DNA from: Paraburkholderia nodosa DSM 21604
GTDB lineage: Bacteria; Pseudomonadota; Gammaproteobacteria; Burkholderiales; Burkholderiaceae
Assembly (NCBI RefSeq): GCF_000519185.1
Contig: NZ_JAFA01000028.1
Span: forward strand, 31,919-95,918
Length of the DNA stretch: 64,000 nt
Direction of reading: 5' to 3'
Positions 34,782-42,918 of this stretch are shown piece by piece. How positions within the stretch are numbered: position 1 is the first letter of the stretch; the number at the start of each line of letters is the position of its first letter. Under the pieces are notes generated by a model, which was given only the letters and a program-made list of their open reading frames with translations, was not told the origin of the DNA and made no database searches. A program made the position numbers and the translations under genes.

Positions 34782-36101
34782 TCACCGCGCCCCGCTCATG
34801 GCAAGTTGCCGCGAGTGATGGCGGCGGCCCACCCACGCGGCCGAGAGTGCGCTCACGAGACCCGCGAACATCGTATAGAGGCAAATGAGCCACGGATCGC
34901 CGCCGTTGCGCTGCAAAAGCCAGGTCGCGATGATCGGGCTGATGCCGCTCGCGAAAATGCCGGAGAACTGATAGACGAACGAGATGCCGGAGTAGCGCAC
35001 ATTGGCGTCGAACAGCTCCGCGAAGAGCGCCGCCTCGGGCCCATAGACAGAAGCGTAAATGACGCCTAGCGGAATGATCACGGCGATCCACACGAGCACC
35101 GGCGAGCCGCCGCTGTGCTTCATGAGCCAGAAGCCGAAGAACGACGACAAGCCCGTGAAGAGCGAGCCCCAGAAGTAGATGCGGGTTCTGCCGATGCGGT
35201 CCGAAAGTCGGCCGAAAAACGGAATCGTGAAGATCATCGTGAACGCGGCGGCCATGACAGCGAGCAGGGCGTCGGTGCGCGAGAGCTTGAGCGTCTGCGT
35301 GAGATAGGCGATCGTGAAAACGGCGAAGACGTTGAAGAACACACCGTCGATGAAACGGGCGCCCATGCCGGCGAGCACGTTGCCGGGATAGCGGCCGAGC
35401 ACCTCGGCGATCGGCACGCGGACCTCGGCGCCCTGTTGCTTCACGCGTTCGAACTCGGGCGTTTCCAGCACGCGCAGGCGGATATACATGCCGATCGCCA
35501 CGAGCGCGAAGGAAAGGAAGAACGCCACGCGCCAGCCCCAGGCGAGAAACTGCGCATTGCTGAGCACGGAGGAGAGCAGGGCGACCACGCCCGACGCGAG
35601 GCAGAGCCCGATCGCGAGGCCGATCTGCGGAATGCTCGCATAGAGGCCGCGCTTGCCTTCGGGCGCGTATTCGAACGACATCAGCACGGCGCCGCCCCAT
35701 TCGCCGCCAAGGCCCAAACCCTGCGCAACGCGCAGGACGAGCAGCAGCGCGGGCGCCCACAGGCCGATCTGCGCATAGGTCGGCACCGTGCCGATCAACA
35801 CGGTGGCGACGCCCATGATCGAGAGCGTCATGATCAGCATGCTTTTGCGGCCGAGCCGGTCGCCGAAGTGACCGAAGACGATGCCGCCGAGCGGACGGCT
35901 CAGGAAGCCCACCGCGAAGGTGCCGTAGGCGAGCATCGTCGAAATGAGGGGATCGCCGCTCGGGAAATAAAGCTTGTTGAAGACGATGCCGGCGACGACG
36001 CCGTAGAGGAAGAAGTCGTACCACTCGATGGTCGCGCCGATCAGGCTCGCGACGACCACGCGCCTCATCTGCCGGGCGTCGGTGCGGGGCAATGCGTTCA
36101 T
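34782..36101 (-). CDS. iseU: MFS transporter of the metabolite:H+ symporter family, probable isethionate importer
   Basis: A 439-residue carrier with about 12 hydrophobic segments. The family signature lies in IEWYDFFLYG and GGIVFGHFGDRLGRK. The ATG at 36101 follows AAGGAGACAG. It is third on the minus strand after an IclR regulator and a GMC oxidoreductase (R-J-U order). C. necator H16 has an isethionate locus with an MFS carrier IseU, a GMC-type dehydrogenase IseJ and an IclR regulator IseR. The assignment is by context and recollection; other small organic acids are possible substrates. Confidence 0.68.
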   Translation of the reverse strand: MNALPRTDARQMRRVVVASLIGATIEWYDFFLYGVVAGIVFNKLYFPSGDPLISTMLAYGTFAVGFLSRPLGGIVFGHFGDRLGRKSMLIMTLSIMGVATVLIGTVPTYAQIGLWAPALLLVLRVAQGLGLGGEWGGAVLMSFEYAPEGKRGLYASIPQIGLAIGLCLASGVVALLSSVLSNAQFLAWGWRVAFFLSFALVAIGMYIRLRVLETPEFERVKQQGAEVRVPIAEVLGRYPGNVLAGMGARFIDGVFFNVFAVFTIAYLTQTLKLSRTDALLAVMAAAFTMIFTIPFFGRLSDRIGRTRIYFWGSLFTGLSSFFGFWLMKHSGGSPVLVWIAVIIPLGVIYASVYGPEAALFAELFDANVRYSGISFVYQFSGIFASGISPIIATWLLQRNGGDPWLICLYTMFAGLVSALSAAWVGRRHHSRQLAMSGAR

Positions 36102-36239
36102 GGCTGTCTCCTTTTTGGGGCGCACCTGGAGCGGTGCGGCCTCTTGAAAAGCAGGTATTTTCGTAAGGTATCCTTTGTTTGCTGCGTGTCGTTGCCGTGC
36201 TGCGCAAACTACTTACTCGAGCCCTTGCGCCGGGTGACT

Positions 36240-37877
36240 TCAGGGGTAGGCTTCGGCATGCTCCCGTTGCAGCCGGGAAAGGCTCGCGTGGTCCTCGAGA
36301 ATCATGTCGGCGGCTTTCTCCGCGATCATGATCACGGGGGCGTTGGTGTTGCCGGAGACGAGCTCCGGCATGATCGACGCATCGACGACGCGCAGCGCGG
36401 CGAGGCCATGCACGCGCAGGCGCTCGTCGACGACTGCGGTCGCGTCGCGGCCCATCTTGCAGGTGCCCGCGGGGTGATAGATGGACTGGCTGAACTGGCG
36501 CGCCGCATCCAGCAACTCGGCATCGCTTTGATACCGCTCGCCGGGCACGAACTCGGACACGATGTGCGGTGCCAGCGACGGCGCGGCGGCGATGCGGCGC
36601 GCCACGCGAATGCCGCCGATCACGACGGGGTGGTCGCGCGGATCGGACAGATAGTTGGCGCGAATGGCCGGATACTGGAGCGGGTCGGTGGAGCGGATTT
36701 CGACGCTGCCGCGGCTATGCGGCCGCAACTGGCAGACGGACGCCGTGAACGCCGAGAAGGGATGCGCGCCCTGGCCGGGCTTGTCCGCGCTCAGCGGCTG
36801 CATGTGGAACTGGATGTCGGGGCGCTCGGCCGCGGGGTTCGATCGCGTGAAGATCGCCACCTGGCTGGCCGCCAGTGTGAGCGGCCCGGTGCGCCAGAGC
36901 GCGTATTGCAAACCGATCCACGCCTTGCGCAACGGATGGTTGACCTCGTCGTTGAGCGTGCGTTCGCGCGTGCGGAACACGAGCCGCACCTGAAGATGGT
37001 CCTGCAGGTTCTGACCGACGCCCGGCAAGTCGTGCAGCACGGCAACGCCAGCGTTGCGCAACACGTGCGCCGGGCCAACTCCGGAGTGCTGAAGAATTTG
37101 CGGCGAGCCGATCGCGCCCGAAGCGAGAATGACCTCGACTCGCGCACGCGCCCGCTTTTTCACGCCGTCCTGCAGATATTCCACGCCGACCGCACGGCGT
37201 CCTTCGAACAGTATCCGGCTCGCCTGCGCCCGCGTTTCCACGATCAGATTGCTGCGTTTGCGTGCGGGTTTGAGAAAGCCCTTCGCGGTGCTCCAGCGAA
37301 AGCCGTTATAGGCCGTCTGCTGAAAGTAGCCGACCCCTTCCTGGACCGCGCCGTTGTAGTCCTCATTCAACGGGATGCCGATTTCCTGCGCGGCGGCGAT
37401 GAAATGATCGGCAATGGGCCGGCGCAAGCGCAGATCGGAGACCTTCAGCGGGCCGCCTACGCCGTGCCAGGTGTTCGCGCCGCGCTCCTGGTCCTCGGAC
37501 TTCCTGAAATACGGGAGAACGTCGGCATAACTCCAGCCGCGATTGCCGAGCGCCGCCCAGCGATCGTAATCCTCACGCTGCCCGCGCACGTAGAGCAGGC
37601 CATTGAGCGAGCTGGATCCGCCGAGCACCTTGCCGCGCGGCCAGTCGATCTGCCGGCCGGCCACGCCTTCGTCCGGCTCGGTGCGGTAGCACCAGTCGAG
37701 CGCGGGGTTGTGCATGGTCTTGAAGTAGCCGACCGGGACGTGGATCCACGGATTGTTGTCCTCGCCACCCGCTTCGAGCAGCAGCACGGCGTTGCGCGCG
37801 TCGGCACTCAGCCGGTGGGCAAGCACGCAACCGGCCGATCCGGCGCCGACGATCAGGTAGTCGACCTCATGGTCCAT
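36240..37877 (-). CDS. iseJ: GMC-family flavoprotein oxidoreductase, probable isethionate dehydrogenase
   Basis: A 545-residue choline-dehydrogenase-like FAD enzyme. The dinucleotide fold is GAGSAG at about residues 10-15 with EAGG after it; GMC signature 1 lies in GKVLGGSSSLNGLLYVRG, signature 2 in ASGAIGSPQILQHSG, and the active-site His in YHPAGTCKMG. The start at 37877 follows GAGGAG. Isethionate dehydrogenase IseJ of C. necator is a GMC flavoprotein oxidising isethionate to sulfoacetaldehyde, the substrate of Xsc encoded 10 kb away. Choline or other alcohol dehydrogenase activity is the alternative. Confidence 0.7.
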   Translation of the reverse strand: MDHEVDYLIVGAGSAGCVLAHRLSADARNAVLLLEAGGEDNNPWIHVPVGYFKTMHNPALDWCYRTEPDEGVAGRQIDWPRGKVLGGSSSLNGLLYVRGQREDYDRWAALGNRGWSYADVLPYFRKSEDQERGANTWHGVGGPLKVSDLRLRRPIADHFIAAAQEIGIPLNEDYNGAVQEGVGYFQQTAYNGFRWSTAKGFLKPARKRSNLIVETRAQASRILFEGRRAVGVEYLQDGVKKRARARVEVILASGAIGSPQILQHSGVGPAHVLRNAGVAVLHDLPGVGQNLQDHLQVRLVFRTRERTLNDEVNHPLRKAWIGLQYALWRTGPLTLAASQVAIFTRSNPAAERPDIQFHMQPLSADKPGQGAHPFSAFTASVCQLRPHSRGSVEIRSTDPLQYPAIRANYLSDPRDHPVVIGGIRVARRIAAAPSLAPHIVSEFVPGERYQSDAELLDAARQFSQSIYHPAGTCKMGRDATAVVDERLRVHGLAALRVVDASIMPELVSGNTNAPVIMIAEKAADMILEDHASLSRLQREHAEAYP

Positions 37878-38074
37878 GAATCCCGTCTCCTCGAAATCCA
37901 GGAGCGGCATGACGTGCCGCGTTTTCGGATCAATGTCGGGGAAGGGGATGCCGACCGCAAGCGGGGATCGTGCGCACGGGCCGAAAGTGAAACGGAAACT
38001 GCCGAAACGGAATCAGAAGTCTACGGCGCAGCGCGGCCGTTTTGCCGCCGAAGCGGCGACGCACCGGCGCCCGC

Positions 38075-38938
38075 TCAGGCGAGCGAGAGCCCCTGGAGCA
38101 GCGGCGCGAGTCTGGTCGCCGTTTGCTTCATGCGGCCCACCGACTCCAGCAGTTCCTCGAGGGTCGCGCGCGCAGTCGGGGCATGTACGGCAAGCGCGGC
38201 GAGCACGCGTTTGCTGGCGGGGTCGCGCACTGGCACGGCTATCGCCACCATGCCGCGCACGAACTCTTCGTTGTCGATGCCGATGCCGCGCACCGCGAGC
38301 TGTTCAAGCTCGGCCGCGAGCGCCCTGGGGGCGGTCAGGGTGCGGGGCGTCATCTTTGTCAGCACGAGGCGTTCGAGCAGCGCGTTGCGCTCGAGCACGC
38401 TCATCTGCGAGAGAAAGAGCTTGCCGCTCGCGGTGCAGTGCAGCGGCACGTGCATGCCCGGACGCATCTCCATGCGCAGCGGCTCCGTCGTTTCGACGCG
38501 CTCGATATAGAGCACGCGGTCGCCGTCGAGCGCGGTGAGATTGCAGGTTTCGCCGAGCGCTTCCACGAGGGTGCGCAGCAGCACGCGGCACGAGCGCGTG
38601 AAGGTGTTGTTGGCGAGCGTGGCGAGCGCGAGCTGCGCCGCGCGCGGGCCCAGCGCGATGCTGCGGTCGTGCCCACGCGAATCGGGCATGTGGATCACAT
38701 AGCCGCGTGCTTCCAGCGAATCGATGAGCCGCAGCAGCGTCGCCTTGGGAATATGCAGCCGGGCGGATAACTGCGAAAGCGTATACGGCTGGCCCGCGGA
38801 CGCCAGTTGCTCCAGCACCACGAGCGCGCGCAACACGCGGGCGTCGTCCGCCGACGATTCTTCGCGCAGCGCGGGGGCGTTGTCTTGCGCCCTGTTTTGC
38901 GTTGGGGTTTGCGTCGTCTCTCGCGCTGTCTCGCGCAT
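38075..38938 (-). CDS. iseR: IclR-family transcriptional regulator, probable IseR
   Basis: This 287-residue regulator has a Thr/Gln-rich N-terminal tail, a winged HTH (RALVVLEQLASAGQP..., LHIPKATLLRLIDSLE) and an IclR effector domain. The effector segment (GETCNLTALDGDRVLYIERVE, then HVPLHCTASGKLFLS) is strikingly like that of the SauR candidate at 23537. The AGGAGG site supports the ATG at 38938. It precedes the GMC dehydrogenase and MFS genes on the same strand and is divergent from the flavoprotein at 39326, so it may control both directions. Confidence 0.75.
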   Translation of the reverse strand: MRETARETTQTPTQNRAQDNAPALREESSADDARVLRALVVLEQLASAGQPYTLSQLSARLHIPKATLLRLIDSLEARGYVIHMPDSRGHDRSIALGPRAAQLALATLANNTFTRSCRVLLRTLVEALGETCNLTALDGDRVLYIERVETTEPLRMEMRPGMHVPLHCTASGKLFLSQMSVLERNALLERLVLTKMTPRTLTAPRALAAELEQLAVRGIGIDNEEFVRGMVAIAVPVRDPASKRVLAALAVHAPTARATLEELLESVGRMKQTATRLAPLLQGLSLA

Positions 38939-39245
38939 CGGCTTCCTCCTGAAGGGCGTGGAAATGAAACGAATTGTTCGAGTTTCCGGGCACATTTTCA
39001 GTATGAGCGCAAAGTTCGCGGGGTTACGTAGCGGATTACCCCGATACGTCATGCAAATGATCCCTGCGCTGTACCAGGCCACTGCACCAGGCCGCTGTAC
39101 CAGGCGATACCGGGCCACTGGCTCTACCTGCGCGATGCTGGTCTGCCTAGAATTTTTACCAACAGAGCGCCAAAGAACGACGACAGCTTTGCAAAGGATG
39201 AGAGTCGGGCGCCAAAGCGCCAGCTCAATTCGACAGGAGACAGGC
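38939..39245. other. divergent regulatory region iseR / flavoprotein gene
   Basis: About 307 bp without a supported gene. An imperfect palindrome lies at 38960-38988. A short repetitive tract at about 39068-39110 contains three copies of a G(T/C)ACCAGGC unit. Promoters for both directions are expected here. Confidence 0.45.
38960..38988. promoter_or_regulatory. imperfect palindrome, candidate IseR operator
   Basis: GAAACGAA-TTG-TTCGAGTTTC forms the core of an interrupted palindrome (CGAA/TTCG inner arms, GGAAA/TTTCC outer arms). It lies about 22 bp upstream of the iseR start codon, a position suited to autoregulation. Confidence 0.35.
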
Positions 39246-39323
39246 ATGACGAACAGGCAGTCGGCAGGAACCGCTCTCGCAGCGGAGCATGCAAGCGTCT
39301 TCACGAAGCCTGTGGAGCATTGA
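39246..39323 (+). CDS. 25-residue small ORF with strong ribosome site (possible leader peptide)
   Basis: ATG at 39246 is preceded by ACAGGAGACAGGC, the best ribosome site in this stretch. It opens a 25-codon frame beginning MTNRQSAGTALAAEHASV and ends with TGA at 39321-39323, two bases before the ATG of the flavoprotein gene. It may be a translated leader coupled to the main gene. No known peptide is recognised, and chance cannot be excluded. Confidence 0.35.
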   Translation: MTNRQSAGTALAAEHASVFTKPVEH

Positions 39324-39325
39324 TC

Positions 39326-40741
39326 ATGGGATACAGCACAGTCGATTCCGCCGCCGCGGGCTTTGCCGCGAGCGAGTCCGGCTCCACGAAGTACGACCCC
39401 ACGTACGATCCGCTCGTCTCGCCGGGCCCTGGGGTCGGCAAGGATTACGCGCCGACCTACTGGGTCGCGACGGCGGGCAGCCCGCCGCCCGACGACGGCC
39501 CCGTCACGAAAGATCTCGACGTGGATGTCGCGATCATCGGTGCGGGCTACACGGGGCTCGCCACGGCGCTCTGCCTCGCGCGCGAGCATGGCATCAAGGC
39601 CGTGGTGCTGGAGGCGAACCGCACGAGTTGGGGCTGCAGCAGCCGCAATGGCGGACAGGGGCAGAACGCCTCGGGGCGCCTCTCGCGCTCGCAATGGATC
39701 GAGCGTTGGGGCAAGGATGTCGCCCTGAAAATGCACGACGAAATCCAGCAGGGCTTCGATCATTTCAAGGAACTCGTTGCCGAGATCGATTGCGATCCAC
39801 AGCCTGGCGGCCACTTCCTGATCGCGCACCGGCCGCGCATCATGGCGAAGCTCGCCGCCGAGGCGAAGGTCTGGAAGGACGTTTTCGGCTATCCGTCGGA
39901 GCTTTTGAGCGCGCAGACGTTTCGCCGCGAATTCATCGACGACCACGAGGCGGCCGGCGCGCTGCACGAGCCGGAAGGGATCGGCATCCATGCGCTGAAG
40001 CTCGCGTTCGGTTATCTGCGCCTTGCACGTGCCGCTGGCGCGAAGGTCCACACGAGCAGCCCGGTGATGGGATGGGAGACCATCAATGGCGTGCATCACT
40101 TGCGCACGCCGGGCGGCGTGGTGCGGGCGCGCGCGGTTGGCATCGCGACCGGCGCGTACACGGCGCAGACGCTGCATCCCACGCTGCGCAGCAAGATCAT
40201 GCCTATTCTCTCGAATTCGATGGTCACGCGCCCGCTCACCGAAGCCGAGATCGCCGCGTGCGGCTTTCGCACGACTCAGGTGCTCACGGACACGCGCACG
40301 CTGCGTTTTTACTATCGGTTCTTGCCTGACGGCCGGTTGCAGATCGGCAGCCGCAGCGCGATTACCGGCGATGATGCGCCTAATCCGCGTCATCTCGATC
40401 TGCTCAAGGAAGGCATGGCGCGCAAGTTTCCGGCGCTGCGTGGCGTGCAGATCGACTATTCGTGGTGGGGCTGGGTGGATGTGAGCCACGACATGATGCC
40501 TCGGGTGTGTCAGCCCGATCCCCGGCAATCGGTGTTTTATGCACTTGGCTATGGGGGGAATGGGGTGTCTTATTCGCAGCAGGCTGGGAGGAGGCTTGCT
40601 GAGCGTATCGCCGGTAAGGGTGGGCAGCATACGTTGCCGATTTTTACTACGCCGTTGCCTGGGCATCTGTTTGCGCCGTTCCGGCGGATTGGGCAAAGGA
40701 TGCTTTATTTGCAGTATTTCAGGCGGGATGAGAAGGCTTGA
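39326..40741 (+). CDS. FAD-dependent amine oxidoreductase (PuuB/DadA-like), candidate taurine dehydrogenase large subunit
   Basis: A 471-residue flavoprotein. It has a ~50-residue N-terminal extension (YDPTYDPLVSPGPG...APTYWVA), an FAD fold VAIIGAGYTGLATAL then VLEAN, and the CSSRNGGQGQNASGR loop. The closing YALGYGGNGVSYS contacts flavin in DAO-family enzymes. The C-terminal ~65 codons have markedly different codon use. Family members include gamma-glutamylputrescine oxidase and, as I recall, TauY of taurine dehydrogenase, which would make sulfoacetaldehyde from taurine. Surrounding sulfonate genes favour that reading, but the substrate is unproven. Confidence 0.7.
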   Translation: MGYSTVDSAAAGFAASESGSTKYDPTYDPLVSPGPGVGKDYAPTYWVATAGSPPPDDGPVTKDLDVDVAIIGAGYTGLATALCLAREHGIKAVVLEANRTSWGCSSRNGGQGQNASGRLSRSQWIERWGKDVALKMHDEIQQGFDHFKELVAEIDCDPQPGGHFLIAHRPRIMAKLAAEAKVWKDVFGYPSELLSAQTFRREFIDDHEAAGALHEPEGIGIHALKLAFGYLRLARAAGAKVHTSSPVMGWETINGVHHLRTPGGVVRARAVGIATGAYTAQTLHPTLRSKIMPILSNSMVTRPLTEAEIAACGFRTTQVLTDTRTLRFYYRFLPDGRLQIGSRSAITGDDAPNPRHLDLLKEGMARKFPALRGVQIDYSWWGWVDVSHDMMPRVCQPDPRQSVFYALGYGGNGVSYSQQAGRRLAERIAGKGGQHTLPIFTTPLPGHLFAPFRRIGQRMLYLQYFRRDEKA

Positions 40742-40770
40742 TGGTGTGCGCTTTTGGCCTTTGCTTTTGT

Positions 40771-40927
40771 TCGCGTCGGGACGCAGGCGTTGCCCCTGTG
40801 CGGGGCGGCACCTACTTTTCTTTGCCAGCGGCAAAGAAAAGTAGGCAAAAGAAAGCCGCTCAAACCGCTAATGCCTGCCACCGTTCACATCTCGCCGTAA
40901 TTGGTGAATGGCTCCGGAGCGTCTGTC
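40771..40927. repeat. left arm of long inverted repeat
   Basis: The 157-bp arm is complementary to 41136-41292 with three mismatches by eye (all near 40869-40874). It contains a perfect nested hairpin at 40811-40845: CCTACTTTTCTTTGCC, loop AGC, and its complement. Partial similarity continues inward to about 40961. I recall related GCAAAGAAAAGTAGG-containing repeats between genes in Paraburkholderia, unverified. Confidence 0.85.
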
Positions 40928-41135
40928 ACCACTCGCCCCCAAACGGAGTGACAAGGCGCTCATACCTCCGGCGGCGCTCCGCGCGCCGAATGGCATAACC
41001 AAAGACCATTGGTGCGCGTGCATTCTCGCTAAGGCTGACAATGCCCCCTGGTTTCCCTTGCAGGCCCAACCGCAGCGCGCGTAGCGAGCAGCGGGATGAA
41101 TGATTGCCTTGTCACTCACTTTGGTGGTGCGAGGC

Positions 41136-41292
41136 GACAGACGCTCCGGAGCCATTCACCAATTACGGCGAGATGTGAACGGTGGCAGGCGCTGGCGGTT
41201 TGAGCGGCTTTCTTTTGCCTACTTTTCTTTGCCGCTGGCAAAGAAAAGTAGGTGCCGCCCCGCACAGGGGCAACGCCTGCGTCCCGACGCGA
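41136..41292. repeat. right arm of long inverted repeat
   Basis: Reverse complement of the left arm, 208 bp away, with the nested perfect 16-bp hairpin repeated at 41218-41252 (loop GCT). Its outer end runs into the A-rich tract just upstream of the permease gene. The spacer between the arms encodes nothing recognisable and no transposase. Confidence 0.85.
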
Positions 41293-41404
41293 AAACAAGA
41301 AAACCCACAAAAGCCAAAACAAAACAAAGCAAAACAAAGCAAAACAAAAAAGCGCCACCCAAAAGGCGCCCCAAAACCGATTCCCCGATATCTGTGGAGG
41401 TGAC

Positions 41405-42874
41405 ATGCAACCCCCGATGGACAACCAGCAACTGAAATGTGGCCTAAAGCAGCGCCACATGACAATGATCGCACTAGGCGGCGTAATCGGCGCCGGTCTT
41501 TTTGTCGGCAGCGGCGTCGTGATCCAGCAGACCGGCCCAGCCGCCGTGCTCTCATTCCTCATCACCGGCGGCCTCGTCGTGCTGGTGATGCGCATGCTCG
41601 GCGAAATGGCGTGCGCCATGCCCGCAGTCGGTTCGTTCTACGAATATGCACGTCTAGCATTCGCTACCTGGCGCGGACCGGGCAAGCTGGCCGGCTTCCT
41701 CACCGGCTGGATGTACTGGTACTTCTGGGTAATCGTGGTCGCCGTCGAGGCGGTGGCGGGCGCCAAGCTCGTCCAGTTCTGGCTACCGGACGCGCCCGCC
41801 TGGCTCATCAGCCTCGTATTGCTCGTACTCCTGAGCGCAACGAACCTGATTTCGGTGGGCAGCTACGGCGAATTCGAGTTCTGGTTCTCCTCGATCAAGG
41901 TGGCGGCGATCATCGTTTTCCTCTTTCTCGGCGGCCTCTATGTCCTTGGATTGTGGCCATCGTCGCTGCACACAACCGCCGTATTGCCGACGCTGCTCGG
42001 CCATGGCGGCCTCATGCCGAAGGGCATCGGGCCGGTATTGAGCGGCGCCGTCGCGGCAACGGGCTTTTACTTCGGCGCGGAGATCGTCACGATCGCGGCG
42101 GCCGAGGCGCGCGAGCCCGCCAAGGCCGTCGCGAAAGCCACGAACTCCGTCATCACGCGCGTGCTCGTGTTCTACGTCGGTTCCGTACTGCTCGTGGTCG
42201 CGCTCGTGCCGTGGAATTCGCCGGCCATGTCGACGCCCTATGTGAGCGCGCTCCAGGTGATGGGCTTGCCCGCCGCCGCGAACATCATGAACGCGATCGT
42301 GCTGACCGCCGTGCTCTCGGCGCTCAACTCGGGGCTCTATGCGGCCTCGCGCATGCTGTTCGCGCTGACCCGCCACGGCGACGCACCGGCGGCGCTAGCG
42401 AAAGTCAACCGCCGCGGCGTACCGGTGCGCGCGATACTGCTTGGCACTGTGTTCGGCTATGTGTCGGTCGTGATGTCGTACGTGTCGCCGGATACGGTGT
42501 TCGCGTTCCTCGTCAACTCGTATGGCACGGTCGCGATCTTTGTCTATCTGCTGATCGCCTTATCGCAACTGCGTCTGCGCAAGCGTCTCGATCCGGCTGC
42601 AGTTGGTGAGCTGCGCGTGAAGATGTGGTGTTTCCCCTACCTCACGTGGGTGGCGATTGCCGGCATGGTGGGTATTCTCGTCGCGATGGCGTTCATCCCC
42701 GAGCAGCGCAAGCCGCTCTGGCTCGGCGTGGCGAGCCTCGCCGTGCTGCTCGTCACCTACGCATGGCTGCAGCGCCGCGCGCGCATCCGTGAGCGTGCCC
42801 GCGACTACGCGCCGTCCTTCGCGACGTGGCCGCCCGCCGCAACGGAGTCGGGCGCCGGCCGCTTCGGCAAATGA
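41405..42874 (+). CDS. APC-family amino acid permease (AnsP/GabP/ProY type)
   Basis: A 489-residue integral membrane protein with about 12 hydrophobic segments. The start LKQRHMTMIALGGVIGAGLFVGSG is the amino acid permease signature; RMLGEMACAMPAVGSFYEYA and TNLISVGSYGEFEFWF are typical of the family. GGAGGTGA places the start at 41405, after the repeat region. Context (taurine/sulfonate genes and the amine oxidoreductase upstream) suggests an amino acid or amine substrate; it cannot be named. Confidence 0.87.
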   Translation: MQPPMDNQQLKCGLKQRHMTMIALGGVIGAGLFVGSGVVIQQTGPAAVLSFLITGGLVVLVMRMLGEMACAMPAVGSFYEYARLAFATWRGPGKLAGFLTGWMYWYFWVIVVAVEAVAGAKLVQFWLPDAPAWLISLVLLVLLSATNLISVGSYGEFEFWFSSIKVAAIIVFLFLGGLYVLGLWPSSLHTTAVLPTLLGHGGLMPKGIGPVLSGAVAATGFYFGAEIVTIAAAEAREPAKAVAKATNSVITRVLVFYVGSVLLVVALVPWNSPAMSTPYVSALQVMGLPAAANIMNAIVLTAVLSALNSGLYAASRMLFALTRHGDAPAALAKVNRRGVPVRAILLGTVFGYVSVVMSYVSPDTVFAFLVNSYGTVAIFVYLLIALSQLRLRKRLDPAAVGELRVKMWCFPYLTWVAIAGMVGILVAMAFIPEQRKPLWLGVASLAVLLVTYAWLQRRARIRERARDYAPSFATWPPAATESGAGRFGK

Positions 42875-42918
42875 AGCCGCAGCCTGCATGCAGTCATGAA
42901 CGCGACAAGGAGTACGCG

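Larger units (their letters stand above)
40742..41404. other. 663-bp noncoding region dominated by a long inverted repeat
   Basis: No supported gene. It contains a 157-bp inverted repeat pair (40771-40927 and 41136-41292), a perfect short hairpin inside each arm, and an A-rich tract (about 41291-41352) with repeated AAAACAAAGC units. A GGAGGTGA ribosome site then leads into the permease gene. The permease promoter must lie in or after the repeat. Confidence 0.6.

Noticed and set aside
35115..38510. A plus-strand open frame of more than 1100 codons
   Set aside because: It lies entirely antisense to the MFS, GMC and IclR genes, which have clear motifs and ribosome sites. The frame is open only because of high GC content, and its translation has no domain-like pattern.
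38939..40834. Long minus-strand extension upstream of the IclR gene
   Set aside because: The in-frame open stretch runs antisense through the flavoprotein gene. The AGGAGG site and ATG at 38938 give a normal-length IclR protein.
40811..41252. CRISPR-like or RNA-gene interpretation of the repeated hairpins
   Set aside because: There are only two copies, in opposite orientation as part of one long inverted repeat. There are no regular direct repeats, spacers or cas genes.
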